A stretch of 64,000 nucleotides of DNA from JAUHWL01 sp964416385 (GTDB taxonomy: Bacteria > Bacteroidota > Bacteroidia > Flavobacteriales > Schleiferiaceae). A program made the position numbers and the translations under genes. Positions 16,478-25,604 of the stretch are shown piece after piece. The notes under the pieces were generated by a model. That model was not told where the DNA came from. It saw only the letters and a list, made by a program, of their open reading frames with translations, and made no database searches. Position 1 is the stretch's first letter; each line of letters begins with the position of its first letter. The DNA lies in the NCBI GenBank assembly GCA_964416385.1, contig CAYQDW010000006.1, forward strand, positions 1 through 64,000, in the 5' to 3' direction.

Positions 16478-17679
16478 ATCTCTTCTGCGCGTTCTTTAAA
16501 TGCTTCTTCCACTTTTTGCCAATCAACGCCATTAAAACGGTATACAAAAAATGCGTGTGGGCGTTTCCCAACTTGGATATTAAGCAAATAGGTGCCATTT
16601 GGAAATGGCTTGGGGAAAATATCAAATGCGTGTGCACCACGATCAAAGGTACCCACAACGCCATAACTTACGCGATTACCTTCGCCATCTAAAAACTCCC
16701 AATATACTTTGCCGCGCACCTCTGTTTCTATCTCCACGCGGAGTTTCTCCCCAAATTCTTTTTCAGGCAATGTAACTTCGCCCCTACGCTGATTTGCATT
16801 TTCATTTCTGTTGGATGCAATGTTTAGCTTATACATATTTCCACCGCCAAGCACACTGCGTTCATCGGCAACAATAAGTGTGGTGTCATCAGCAAATGTT
16901 ATTGATTCGCGCTGAGATAGATTAGGCAATGAAACCTGCTCTATTCTTCCGCCAATTAAGTCGTTAAAAGGAAAATCATGAATCAGATAGAATTTATCAT
17001 AACTCAATAAAGCCAATAAAGTACCGTCTGGGCTGATATCTGCTGCAGTTATTTGCAAAAGCTCACGCGGACCTTCACCCAAAAAAAGGCTATCTGTTTT
17101 AACGGCTTTAAATGTTCCTGGCGTTGTAGGAAGCACATAAATGGTTGTGTAACCGGTAAAGGGTTGGGTTCTATTTTTACTAAAGAGCCACAAATAATCC
17201 ATATACCAAACCATCGCTTCCATGTCAAAATTTTGCTTGGCCACTGGTGGTGGAAAAGCATTTTGGTCTGGATAAGAGAAAGCTAATACACGGGCAACTA
17301 CCTCGGTACTTTCTAGTAATTCCTTTTCTGAGACGATATAAATCCGCAAATCTTGACGGTCATTGCGGTTGTTGCCAAAATCACCGATATAGATATTACC
17401 ATACGGATCGCGGGCTAATTCTTCCCAATCTACATTAGTAGCATTTAGAATGGTAACTTTTTTATGAATGGCGCCAGAGTCTGTAACCCAATACAAGGCC
17501 ACCTCGTGTCCGCCATCATTTAACGCCCAATAGCCCCCTGCACTATTGGTAACAAGCGCGGAAATCTCTTTGAGTGCCATCGGTAGCGCGGCAATGGTAT
17601 CTAGCTGTGCGTTTTGCGCAAATGCGGTAACAACACTAAAAATATTTACAAAAATGAAAGTCCTAAAGAAGTGCGACAT
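16444..17679 (-). CDS. Exported beta-propeller-like protein, function unknown
   Basis: A 411-aa protein with a signal peptide (cut near AFA/QNAQ). Residues about 30-290 contain repeated short beta-strand motifs (GGYWALNDGG, DPYGNIYIGDFGNNR, DGTLLALLSYDKFYLI) that suggest a propeller, like NHL/SMP-30-type folds. A C-terminal Ig-like region follows (about 315-385: KLRVEIETEVRGKVYWEFLD to GTYLLNIQVG), which resembles type IX secretion sorting domains but is followed by about 30 charged residues, so it is probably not a sorting signal. No catalytic signature is recognised. It is downstream of queA on the same strand and overlaps the PAP2 gene tail to tail. Confidence 0.65.
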   Translation of the reverse strand: MSHFFRTFIFVNIFSVVTAFAQNAQLDTIAALPMALKEISALVTNSAGGYWALNDGGHEVALYWVTDSGAIHKKVTILNATNVDWEELARDPYGNIYIGDFGNNRNDRQDLRIYIVSEKELLESTEVVARVLAFSYPDQNAFPPPVAKQNFDMEAMVWYMDYLWLFSKNRTQPFTGYTTIYVLPTTPGTFKAVKTDSLFLGEGPRELLQITAADISPDGTLLALLSYDKFYLIHDFPFNDLIGGRIEQVSLPNLSQRESITFADDTTLIVADERSVLGGGNMYKLNIASNRNENANQRRGEVTLPEKEFGEKLRVEIETEVRGKVYWEFLDGEGNRVSYGVVGTFDRGAHAFDIFPKPFPNGTYLLNIQVGKRPHAFFVYRFNGVDWQKVEEAFKERAEEIQKRQTKVPEN

Positions 17680-17683
17680 GCAG

Positions 17684-17691
17684 CAAATTTA
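17684..17691 (-). promoter_or_regulatory. -7 promoter box 4 nt before the propeller-like gene
   Basis: On the minus strand TAAATTTG matches TAnnTTTG, ending 4 nt before the ATG at 17679. No -33 element is seen. Transcription from it would yield an almost leaderless mRNA. Confidence 0.35.
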
Positions 17692-17703
17692 ATCGGATTT
17701 GTG

Positions 17704-18933
17704 TTAGTTGCCACGCTGCTTATATGCAGCACTAATCATGTATAAATTACTATCGCCATAACTCAAAAAGCGGTAATCATTGGCAAGCGCATGGGCATAT
17801 ACACGCTGCCAATCAGCCCCTAAAGCAGCAGCAACTAATAATACCAATGTGCTTCCTGGTTGGTGAAAATTGGTAAACAAGCCATCCAATATTCTAAAGT
17901 GATACCCCGGGGCTATGATCAAACTGGTGTAGGTAATGAGAGTTTCAATCTGATGGGTTTCCATATGCGCATGTAAAGCACCCAAAGCCTGTGCCGTTGA
18001 ATATCCTTGTGGCAACTCATAGGCCTCCCACTGGTCTAACTTAACATGGGTTTCTTCTTGATGCACACCCGCTAAAATTTTTACCCCAATCCAGTATAAA
18101 CTCTCTAAAGTTCTGGTAGACGTTGTGCCAACGGCAATTATTGGACCGCTATGCATCATTAGTTCTTTAATTAATGAGCGCTGCACATGAATTTCTTCGG
18201 CATGCATTTCATGTTGGCGCACCACCGCAGAGGTTACTGGCTTAAAAGTTCCTGCACCCACATGTAAAGTGGTTTCTAAACGCTTTATCCCTTTTTTTTC
18301 TAAGATACTTAAGAGTTCATCTGTAAAGTGCAAGCCAGCAGTTGGTGCCGCAACCGACCCATCAAAACGGGCGTAAACCGTTTGGTAACGTTGTTTGTCA
18401 TCATTCTCACTCTCGCGCTTTAAGTATGGCGGAAGCGGCATTTTGCCAGCGAGCTCTAATATTTCTGCAAATGTAAAATCGCCATTCCAGCTAAAATTCA
18501 CAATAAAAGTATCCGACTTTCGGTCGCGTTTAATGACCTTGAGCACCACATTGTTTGAAAGCTGCAATGTTAATTCCAAGCCATCCGTCCACCGCTTGGC
18601 ATTACCTACCATGCACTCAAAATCTAAGGTGTTTTTTGTGGACATTGCCTGCTGTACATCGCCCTTTACGGGCTCTAAACAAAAAATCTCTATTGGCCTT
18701 GCACCGCGTGTTTTTTCAAAAAGCAGTCGCGCCTGCACAACCCTTGTATTATTAAAGACGAGCATGCTATTGGGTGCAAGCAAATTCTCCACATCTGTAA
18801 ATACATGGTCTACAATTTTACCATCAACATAATGCAACAATTTACTAGCATCTCGCTTTGGGAGCGGATATTTCGCAATACGGGATTCTGGTAAATCATA
18901 CGTATAATCAGAAATGCGCAGGTCTTTATTCAT
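17704..18933 (-). CDS. queA: S-adenosylmethionine:tRNA ribosyltransferase-isomerase
   Basis: QueA transfers and isomerises the ribose of SAM onto preQ1 in tRNA, forming epoxyqueuosine at the wobble position of GUN anticodons, such as the tRNA-His in this window. The 409-aa protein starts with the family segment DLRISDYTYDLPESRIAKYPL, and has VFNNTRVVQARL, the substrate region AAPTAGLHFTDELL, THVGAGTFKPV-like TLHVGAGTFKPV, and C-terminal NFHQPGSTLVLLVAA. The ATG at 18933 is preferred; a more upstream alternative at 18960 adds 9 residues not seen in the family. It is about 50 aa longer than the E. coli enzyme. Confidence 0.95.
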   Translation of the reverse strand: MNKDLRISDYTYDLPESRIAKYPLPKRDASKLLHYVDGKIVDHVFTDVENLLAPNSMLVFNNTRVVQARLLFEKTRGARPIEIFCLEPVKGDVQQAMSTKNTLDFECMVGNAKRWTDGLELTLQLSNNVVLKVIKRDRKSDTFIVNFSWNGDFTFAEILELAGKMPLPPYLKRESENDDKQRYQTVYARFDGSVAAPTAGLHFTDELLSILEKKGIKRLETTLHVGAGTFKPVTSAVVRQHEMHAEEIHVQRSLIKELMMHSGPIIAVGTTSTRTLESLYWIGVKILAGVHQEETHVKLDQWEAYELPQGYSTAQALGALHAHMETHQIETLITYTSLIIAPGYHFRILDGLFTNFHQPGSTLVLLVAAALGADWQRVYAHALANDYRFLSYGDSNLYMISAAYKQRGN

Positions 18934-18938
18934 GGCGA

Positions 18939-18946
18939 CAAATGTA
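18939..18946 (-). promoter_or_regulatory. -7 promoter box 5 nt before queA
   Basis: Minus-strand TACATTTG matches TAnnTTTG and ends 5 nt before the queA ATG. No TTTG lies at 18-21 nt upstream. It supports the 18933 start and suggests a leaderless transcript. Confidence 0.4.
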
Positions 18947-19071
18947 GCGCAAGCGACCAAAAACTGTAACTTTTAAAGCATCCCTCGATGCGATTGTAGA
19001 ATACAAAAACGTGGTTTATTAATGCGCAATCTACCCTTGGTAGCAAAAGGAATATATCAGATATTCGCCCC

Positions 19072-20193
19072 ATGCCCACCATTATTATATCAACCAGCAA
19101 CGACATCAGCACAGATAACCGCGTTCATAAAGTAGCCAGTGTATTACATGAGCTTGGCTATAACGTAAAGTGGATTGGTAGACGTGTAGAAGGTAGCCTT
19201 CCGCTTGAACGCCCTTATAGCACCAAGCGCTTCAAATTATGGTTCAATAAAGGTGCGCTCTTTTACGCCAACCTAAACATTCGTTTTTTTATCTATCTGC
19301 TTTTTACCCGCTGTGATGTTCTATTAAGCAATGATTTAGATACGCTACTCGCTAACCGTTGGGTGAGCCGGCTACGCGGGAAATTGTTGATTTACGATAC
19401 CCATGAATATTTTCTAGGTGTACCAGAAATACAAAACAGACCTTTAGTAAAAGGGGTTTGGCGATTAATAGAAAGGTCTATTTTCCCAAAATTGAGGTAC
19501 GTTTTTACGGTGAATGAAAGCATTGCTACACTTTATGAAAAGGATTACAGAAAGCGGCCAACGGTTTTTCGCAACATCAGCATGCCACCAAATATTACGC
19601 GTTGGAAGCAGCGAAAAGAATTGGGCCTGCCGGAGGATAAATTCATCTTTATAAACCAAGGCAGTGGCATTAATGTAGACCGTGGTATGGAAGAAGCGCT
19701 TGCCGCAATTGCACAACTTGAAGGGGCTGTTTTACTCATTGTTGGTAAGGGCGATGTGATTCCGCTATTAAAACAGAAAGTAACCCAACAAAAACTAGAA
19801 CACAAGGTGATTTTTGTTGACACCGTGCCCTATGCCATGTTATTGCAGTACACCCATGCCAGCGATTGCGGATTGAGCCTTGATAAAGACACCAACATCA
19901 ATTATAAGTACAGTCTACCAAACAAACTGTTTGATTACATCTGGTGTGGCATACCTGTGCTTTGCAGTAACGTAATTGAAGTTGCGGGATTAGTTCGCAA
20001 ATATCAGATTGGAGAAGTTGCAACAGACCACGCACCATCAACCCTTATATTGGCCATGCAAAAGCTTATTGACACACCAAAATCCACCTATGAAAGCGGC
20101 CTTAAAAAGGCTCAAAATGCGCTTAACTGGGAAAAAGAAAAACACATTTTGGTAGACTTTTACACCAAAATAAAAAAAGAGATTGATGGCTAA
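19072..20193 (+). CDS. Glycosyltransferase, GT4-like
   Basis: A 373-aa GT-B-fold glycosyltransferase. The N-terminal donor-independent half begins TIIISTSNDISTDNRVHKVAS and includes LLIYDTHEYFLGVPE; the C-terminal half has FIFINQGSGINVDRGMEEAL (the group 1 start of the nucleotide-sugar domain), VGKGDVIPLL, and the E-x7-E-like region around NKLFDYIWCGIPVLCS. No membrane segment is seen. The transferred sugar and acceptor are unknown. The following SUI1 gene overlaps its stop by 8 nt, so they are translated from one mRNA. Confidence 0.8.
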   Translation: MPTIIISTSNDISTDNRVHKVASVLHELGYNVKWIGRRVEGSLPLERPYSTKRFKLWFNKGALFYANLNIRFFIYLLFTRCDVLLSNDLDTLLANRWVSRLRGKLLIYDTHEYFLGVPEIQNRPLVKGVWRLIERSIFPKLRYVFTVNESIATLYEKDYRKRPTVFRNISMPPNITRWKQRKELGLPEDKFIFINQGSGINVDRGMEEALAAIAQLEGAVLLIVGKGDVIPLLKQKVTQQKLEHKVIFVDTVPYAMLLQYTHASDCGLSLDKDTNINYKYSLPNKLFDYIWCGIPVLCSNVIEVAGLVRKYQIGEVATDHAPSTLILAMQKLIDTPKSTYESGLKKAQNALNWEKEKHILVDFYTKIKKEIDG

Positions 20194-20554
20194 GAAGAAA
20201 AAACAAACCAAATTAGGAAGTACTTCTGATGGCGCATTTGTTTATAGCACAAATGCAAATTTCGCCTTTGAAGGTTTGGCAGATTTGCTGGGAGAATCTT
20301 CAGAATCATCCAGCAAAGCAACATTAACTGTGCATCTAGAAAAAAAGCACAGAGGTGGAAAAACTGCGGTTATTATTCGCGGGTTTACAGGCCCAGATGA
20401 AGATCTACAAGAACTGGCCAAACGTTTAAAAACAGCGCTCGGTGTTGGTGGCACGGCCAAAGATGGCGAGATCATTATACAAGGCAACCACAGAGATAAA
20501 ATCATTGATTTGCTCAATAGTTGGGCATACAGCACCAAGCGCGTTGGTGGTTAA
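20186..20554 (+). CDS. SUI1/eIF1-family translation factor
   Basis: A 122-aa basic protein with a C-terminal SUI1 domain: TLTVHLEKKHRGGKTAVIIRGF, then a helix (DLQELAKRLKTALGVGGTAKDGEIIIQG) and the terminal NHRDKIIDLLNSWAY. Bacterial homologues (YciH in E. coli) bind the small ribosomal subunit and may proof-read initiation. The N-terminal lysine-rich stretch (MAKKKKQTKLGS) is followed by a linker. The ATG at 20186 overlaps the upstream stop (ATGGCTAA). The bshA gene runs towards it and ends 6 nt away. Confidence 0.85.
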   Translation: MAKKKKQTKLGSTSDGAFVYSTNANFAFEGLADLLGESSESSSKATLTVHLEKKHRGGKTAVIIRGFTGPDEDLQELAKRLKTALGVGGTAKDGEIIIQGNHRDKIIDLLNSWAYSTKRVGG

Positions 20555-20560
20555 TCTTTG

Positions 20561-21700
20561 TTATTTGGCTTTATGTGCGTTGAGTGCCAGTGCCCGTTCG
20601 TACAGGCTTTCATAAAGCGGTAAAATCTTATCTATACTAAAATCGCATGCGCGGGCATACGCTGCAGCACTCATCTCTGCGTGCAGAGCTTCATCTTTAA
20701 GGAGTTTTATGCCATATTCTGACATGGCCTCAACATCGCCAACATTGGCCGTATAGCCGGTTTTACCATGTAAAACCACCTCGGGCAGCCCACCGGTATT
20801 GGTACTTATTACGGGCACTTTTGCCGCCATAGCTTCAAGTGCTGCTAAACCAAAGCTCTCTGTTTCTGATGGCAGAAGAAATAAATCGCTGGCGCAAAGC
20901 ACACGTTCAACCTCATTTGTTTTGCCTAAAAAAGCCACTTGAGCTAAAATGCCTAATTCGCGTGCTTGTTCTTCGGCTTGCTCACGCTCTGGGCCATCAC
21001 CCAACATAACAAGCCTGCTCGGTACCTGCTGGTTAATTAAATTAAATGTTGAAATAACATCAGCGATACGCTTTACGCCCCGAAAGTTAGAAATGTGTGT
21101 AATGACTTTTTCTCCTTTTGGTGCAAGCGATGGCTTAGCGCAGTTTTTTTTACCTCTATAAAGCGCTAAATCAATGAAGTTTGGGATGACTTCAATGTCT
21201 TTACGAACCACAAAAAACTTAGCTGTTTCCTTTTTAAGACTTTCAGAAACGGAAGTCACAAAATCACTGTGATTTATACTAAATGTTACCGCCGGTTTGT
21301 AACTAGGATTTCTACCCACAAGGGTGATATCCGTGCCATGCAGGGTAGTAATTACGGGTATTGAAACCCCTTTGTCTGCCAAAATCATTTTTGCCATATA
21401 AGCGGCATAGGCATGTGGTATGGCATAATGTACGTGTAACAGTTCTATGCCCTCGTTCAAAACAACATCAACCATTTTGCTGCTTAAGGCCAGTTCATAG
21501 GGTTGATATTGAAAAAGTGGATAGTCATGCACATTTACTTCGTGGTAATAAATATTCTCTTCAAGAATATCTAAGCGCACAGGCTGACTGTAGGTTATAA
21601 AATGCACCTTATGGCCTTCTTTAGCCATATGCATGCCTAACTCTGTGGCCACCACACCACTACCACCAAAGGTGGGATAGCAAACCACACCAATCTTCAT
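20561..21700 (-). CDS. bshA: N-acetyl-alpha-D-glucosaminyl L-malate synthase
   Basis: BshA joins N-acetylglucosamine from UDP-GlcNAc to L-malate, the first step of bacillithiol synthesis. The 379-aa GT4 enzyme has the diagnostic N-terminus KIGVVCYPTFGGSGVVATELG, then HVHYAIPHAYAAYMAK, TTLHGTDITLVG, the hinge IPNFIDLALYR, and the nucleotide-sugar motif LPSETESFGLAALEAMA with EAMA glutamate pair. It is the last gene of a minus-strand run (GH3/beta-lactamase, MORN-like protein, bshA) with only 4 nt after the MORN-like gene. bshB and bshC are not in the window. Confidence 0.93.
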   Translation of the reverse strand: MKIGVVCYPTFGGSGVVATELGMHMAKEGHKVHFITYSQPVRLDILEENIYYHEVNVHDYPLFQYQPYELALSSKMVDVVLNEGIELLHVHYAIPHAYAAYMAKMILADKGVSIPVITTLHGTDITLVGRNPSYKPAVTFSINHSDFVTSVSESLKKETAKFFVVRKDIEVIPNFIDLALYRGKKNCAKPSLAPKGEKVITHISNFRGVKRIADVISTFNLINQQVPSRLVMLGDGPEREQAEEQARELGILAQVAFLGKTNEVERVLCASDLFLLPSETESFGLAALEAMAAKVPVISTNTGGLPEVVLHGKTGYTANVGDVEAMSEYGIKLLKDEALHAEMSAAAYARACDFSIDKILPLYESLYERALALNAHKAK

Positions 21701-21704
21701 ACGT

Positions 21705-22406
21705 TTATTGTTTCTGATTTTCCTTGTACTTTATACGGTCTATGACCTTGCCTTCTTCATCATAAAGGTAAAATCGGCCTTCGCGCATATCATTTTTGTA
21801 TTGGCCGCTTTCTTTTGGCTGACCATTTTCCCAGTATACCACAAATGCGCCATCTCTGGCATTGTTCACATAAGTTGTTTCTGTTTTTAATTCACCTGTT
21901 TCATAATAGGTAAATACCTTCCCCTCTATCTTACCATCTACGTAGTTATAAAAAGCTGCAGTATCTCCGTTTTGATAATACCAAATAGAAGGCCCGTTTT
22001 TAACACTCATGGTATAGGTGGTTTCTTCTTGCTTTTTACCGTTGGGATAAAATACCACCTGTGGGCCATGAGGCTGGCCTTCAAAACGATTGTATTCGTT
22101 TAATAGGCGCCCAACATTGTCATAATCGCGTTGCTTGCCGTGTGGAAGATTGTTTTTATAGTAGTACTCATAATGAATTTGGCCATTGTTATAAAAGGCT
22201 ATGGCAAGCCCCGTTCTAGCACCATCCACGTAATTATCTATGTGTTGAATCTTTCCGTTATCGTGTCTGGTAATCCAAACACCTTGTCTGCGGCCTAATG
22301 AATCGGTTTGATTAACAATTTCTGTTGCGATCTCTTGCTGGCTGGCTTCCTGTGCGCTTACTAAACTTGCAGCACAAAGAAAAACTGCGGTAATGATGTG
22401 CTTCAT
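21705..22406 (-). CDS. Exported MORN-repeat (YwqK-like) protein
   Basis: A 233-aa protein with a signal peptide (MKHIITAVFLCAASLVSAQ) followed by about seven copies of a roughly 23-residue MORN-variant repeat with the pattern [N/D]G-x-[I/L/P]-x4-Y-x3-x-x-G (for example NGQIHYEYYYKNNLPHGK, TGELKTETTYVNNARDGA, NGQPKESGQYKNDMREGR). These are annotated as YwqK antitoxin-family in databases, although evidence for a toxin-antitoxin role in Bacteroidota is weak. Its ATG overlaps the stop of the GH3 gene (ATGA), so it is translationally coupled. An envelope role next to a wall-recycling enzyme is inference. Confidence 0.75.
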   Translation of the reverse strand: MKHIITAVFLCAASLVSAQEASQQEIATEIVNQTDSLGRRQGVWITRHDNGKIQHIDNYVDGARTGLAIAFYNNGQIHYEYYYKNNLPHGKQRDYDNVGRLLNEYNRFEGQPHGPQVVFYPNGKKQEETTYTMSVKNGPSIWYYQNGDTAAFYNYVDGKIEGKVFTYYETGELKTETTYVNNARDGAFVVYWENGQPKESGQYKNDMREGRFYLYDEEGKVIDRIKYKENQKQ

Positions 22407-25312
22407 AATGCGTATGTATTAATTGCGTTATAAATTACTTCCTGAATATTAGAACGTGTATTGAGCTCAATGAGTTTTCGGTTTTCTGCAGAAGGCCAAG
22501 TTCTATTAGAAAGAAAAACATAAACAATGTCTTGTTCTGGATCTACCCAAACCATTGTTCCTGTAAAACCAGTATGGCCAAAACTAAGCATACTAACACA
22601 ATTGCAAGTGGGTCCTGCGCCGCTTAATTGCGGTTTATCAAAGCCTGCACCGCGCCTGTTGTCGTTTTCACAGTACTGGCAACGCGTAAATTCGGCTAGC
22701 GTATTACTATCTAAGTACCGCTGGCCACCATAATATCCTCCTTGAAGATAAAGCTGCATTAGCTTGGCCAAATCATTGGCATTGCTAAACAAGCCTGCAT
22801 GACCAGCTACCCCGCCCAACATGGCTGCTCCTTGGTCATGCACCGTGCCTTGAATGTTTTGATATCTAAAATAAGCATCAGCTTCTGTGGGGGGAATGCG
22901 GTTTTTATCTATGTGCTTTAGTGGCGTATAACCTAACATTTCAGCACCCAATGGGGCATATAATTTGTTATAGGCGAGTTCATCTAACGGTTTTTTGTAA
23001 TGCTGCTCAACTATTTCTTTGAGCAAATAATAACCCAAATCAGAGTACTTATAATTTTTTGCTCCTAAAGGTGAATCCATCAGCTCTTGAAACATCACAG
23101 CCTTATAGCTATCACGCATAAAAAGGTTCTCTGTTACCTGCAATGAATAACCGTTGCTTGCGCTGTTTTTATAAATACTTGAGTCTGGCTGATTGTTAAC
23201 GAGTGTTTTTAAATAAAAAGGAATCCAAGGTTGAAGACCTGCCTGGTGGGCAAGTACATCGCGCAGCCGCAAATGTTCTTTGTTGGTACCTTTTGCTGCA
23301 GGATAAATTTCCCCGATTTCATCATCCAAATCAAGTACGCCATCTTCTACCATTTTCATGATAAAAGGCAAGGTGGCTGCTATTTTGGTGATGCTGGCCA
23401 AGTCATATACAGACTGGTCTGTAACGGGTTGGTTTTTGTTGTAGGTATGATGTCCGAAGTTTTTTTGGTAAAAAACTATACCTTTCTTAGCAATTAAAAT
23501 TTGGCAACCAGGGGTGGCGCCTTTAGCAATAGCCTCGTTGGCCAAGCGGTCTATGTCCATTAGGGTGTTTCTGTCTATACCCACTTCTTCGGGCAAGCCA
23601 TACCGCAATCGACTTACTAATTTGCTTTGTTGGCCGTAGCCCACATCAAATAAGGCACTGGCACTTACGGGTAAAATACCTTTTGCGGCAATGGCGCCAA
23701 AGATGAGTTCTACGGCCGCTTTGTTGGCCTCGTCATTATTTTGGTAACCCATAATTAAGCCGTTGGCATCTTCTGCTTCTTTAAAGTTAGCCAATGCATA
23801 AGGGTTTGCAAACAGGCTTAAAACAAACGTGTTTTGAAGTGAAAGCTTTTTGATAAAAAGCTTTTCTGCCGCGGTGGGGATGTAATTCTTCCAAGGGTTG
23901 GTGTCATCGGTATGGTATGCAACCAACACCAAATCATAGCCCGATAACGTATTTAAAAGCGCATTAGCATCCTCCCCCAATTGAAACGTTTCTGCAGCAA
24001 CGTATTTATTTACATGCGTAGCAAAGGTTTTAGAAATGGCTTTGCCCATCTGTACACAAGCTATTTTTTTACCTGCAAGCGCAGACAACGGCAATAGGCC
24101 ATCACGATTGATGAGCAAGGTTTGCGCCTGCTCCATCGCGTGTTTTTTTAGGAGTTCTGCCGCTGGGCGATGTAACTGATCTTGAAGTTCAGCACTATTA
24201 ATTTGAGGTTTTTTTGAAAGGCCTAAAAAGTATTTTGCCATTAAAATGCGCCTAACGCTGCTATTGATGCGCTCATGCGTAATTTCATCATTGGCTAACG
24301 CCTTAAGGATGGCTGCCTTTGCCTTAGGTACATCTTCTGCAAATAATAAAATGTCATTTCCAGCTTTAAGCGCTGCAAGGTCAACTTCGCCCGGTGCATA
24401 ACGCGCAGATACCCCTTTCATATTGAGAGCATCTGTGAATATAAGGCCGTTAAAGCCCATTTTATCTCGTAAAAGTGTTTGTACAATGCGTGGTGATAAT
24501 GATGCTGCCTCTCCAGAACTATCTAGCGCGGGCACGTTAAGGTGCGCAACCATCACACTAGCAAGCCCCTGTTTAAAGAGTGACGGGTATGGAAAAAGCT
24601 CTACGCGTTCAAGGCGCTCTTTGTTGTGCGCCACCGTTGGCAACGTTTTATGGCTATCTGCATCGGTATCGCCATGACCGGGAAAGTGTTTTGCGCAAGC
24701 CAATACACCAGCATCTTGCAAACCCCGCATAAGCGCCAAACTATGTGCACGTACGCGTTTTTTGTCTTCGCCAAAACTTCGTGCATTAATAATTGGGTTA
24801 TTGGGATTGGTGTTGATGTCTACCACCGGCGAAAAGCTAAAATGCACACCCAAAGCTTTGCACTGCAAACCCATTTCTACCCCAATATCATAAATCAAAG
24901 CACTATCCTTTACGGCACCCAATGTCATCGCATATGGAAATTTAAAGGTGCTATCTAGGCGCATGGCCAAACCCCATTCTGCATCCATGCCAATGAGCAG
25001 CGGCAGATTACTTTTTTGCTGATAACGGTTTGTAAGGTGTGCTTGCCTGCCAGGCCCTCCCTGAAAAAAAATCAAGCCCCCAATGCCCTCTTTGTCTATA
25101 AGCTGTGCTATGGCGCGCTCATGTGCATCTCCTCTATTACTGTACGCGGCAACCATAAAAAGTTGGCCAATTTTGTCTTCTATAGGCATTTGATTCAAAA
25201 TGCTGTCTGCCCAGCGCATGGCCTTGGCTGTTTCAAAAACAGGCTTTTGCTGTGCCTTTGTGAGCATAGAAACACTTAAAAAAACAATTAAAAGGGCGGT
25301 TCTCTTCATCAT
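22403..25312 (-). CDS. Bifunctional GH3 beta-N-acetylhexosaminidase / beta-lactamase-family protein
   Basis: About 969 aa, exported: MMKRTALLIVFLSVSMLTKAQ is a signal peptide. Residues about 35-400 form a glycoside hydrolase family 3 domain of the NagZ type, with KHFPGHGDTDADSH (near residue 210) and the nucleophile segment LIFTDALNMKGV. A C-terminal GH3 domain follows. Residues about 590-968 form a serine beta-lactamase/penicillin-binding fold with SxxK as SITK (near residue 640), YSD, and an HTG motif (HTGFTG). Family: known Bacteroidota fusions thought to cleave muropeptide GlcNAc and act on peptides. Start chosen at 25312 (or 25309) for the signal peptide. First gene of the run leading to bshA. 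Confidence 0.88.
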   Translation of the reverse strand: MMKRTALLIVFLSVSMLTKAQQKPVFETAKAMRWADSILNQMPIEDKIGQLFMVAAYSNRGDAHERAIAQLIDKEGIGGLIFFQGGPGRQAHLTNRYQQKSNLPLLIGMDAEWGLAMRLDSTFKFPYAMTLGAVKDSALIYDIGVEMGLQCKALGVHFSFSPVVDINTNPNNPIINARSFGEDKKRVRAHSLALMRGLQDAGVLACAKHFPGHGDTDADSHKTLPTVAHNKERLERVELFPYPSLFKQGLASVMVAHLNVPALDSSGEAASLSPRIVQTLLRDKMGFNGLIFTDALNMKGVSARYAPGEVDLAALKAGNDILLFAEDVPKAKAAILKALANDEITHERINSSVRRILMAKYFLGLSKKPQINSAELQDQLHRPAAELLKKHAMEQAQTLLINRDGLLPLSALAGKKIACVQMGKAISKTFATHVNKYVAAETFQLGEDANALLNTLSGYDLVLVAYHTDDTNPWKNYIPTAAEKLFIKKLSLQNTFVLSLFANPYALANFKEAEDANGLIMGYQNNDEANKAAVELIFGAIAAKGILPVSASALFDVGYGQQSKLVSRLRYGLPEEVGIDRNTLMDIDRLANEAIAKGATPGCQILIAKKGIVFYQKNFGHHTYNKNQPVTDQSVYDLASITKIAATLPFIMKMVEDGVLDLDDEIGEIYPAAKGTNKEHLRLRDVLAHQAGLQPWIPFYLKTLVNNQPDSSIYKNSASNGYSLQVTENLFMRDSYKAVMFQELMDSPLGAKNYKYSDLGYYLLKEIVEQHYKKPLDELAYNKLYAPLGAEMLGYTPLKHIDKNRIPPTEADAYFRYQNIQGTVHDQGAAMLGGVAGHAGLFSNANDLAKLMQLYLQGGYYGGQRYLDSNTLAEFTRCQYCENDNRRGAGFDKPQLSGAGPTCNCVSMLSFGHTGFTGTMVWVDPEQDIVYVFLSNRTWPSAENRKLIELNTRSNIQEVIYNAINTYAL

Positions 25313-25604
25313 ACAATCCACAATTTTCAGCGTCAATGTTATCAAATATCCAGACGCCTATAGGGCAAAGCCACGCATGATTTTAACGTAGTTCTTAACC
25401 GTTGCAATGGCGTTACAAACTAATGCAGACCATAATTAACAGCCAATGGTTTTAACAAAGGTTTATCAGTCTAATTTTTGGGGGAGATTGGTTTGGTCTA
25501 AATAACGGTGATAATTGCTGTATTCTTGTTTTAGATTACATACAGAAGGCACGATGCTTCGTAAACTTCTTTTATTAAACGCTGTTCTCAAAAAAAATAA
25601 ATAG

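Noticed and set aside
18395..18832. A 145-aa plus-strand frame opposite queA
   Set aside because: Antisense shadow of a well-recognised enzyme.
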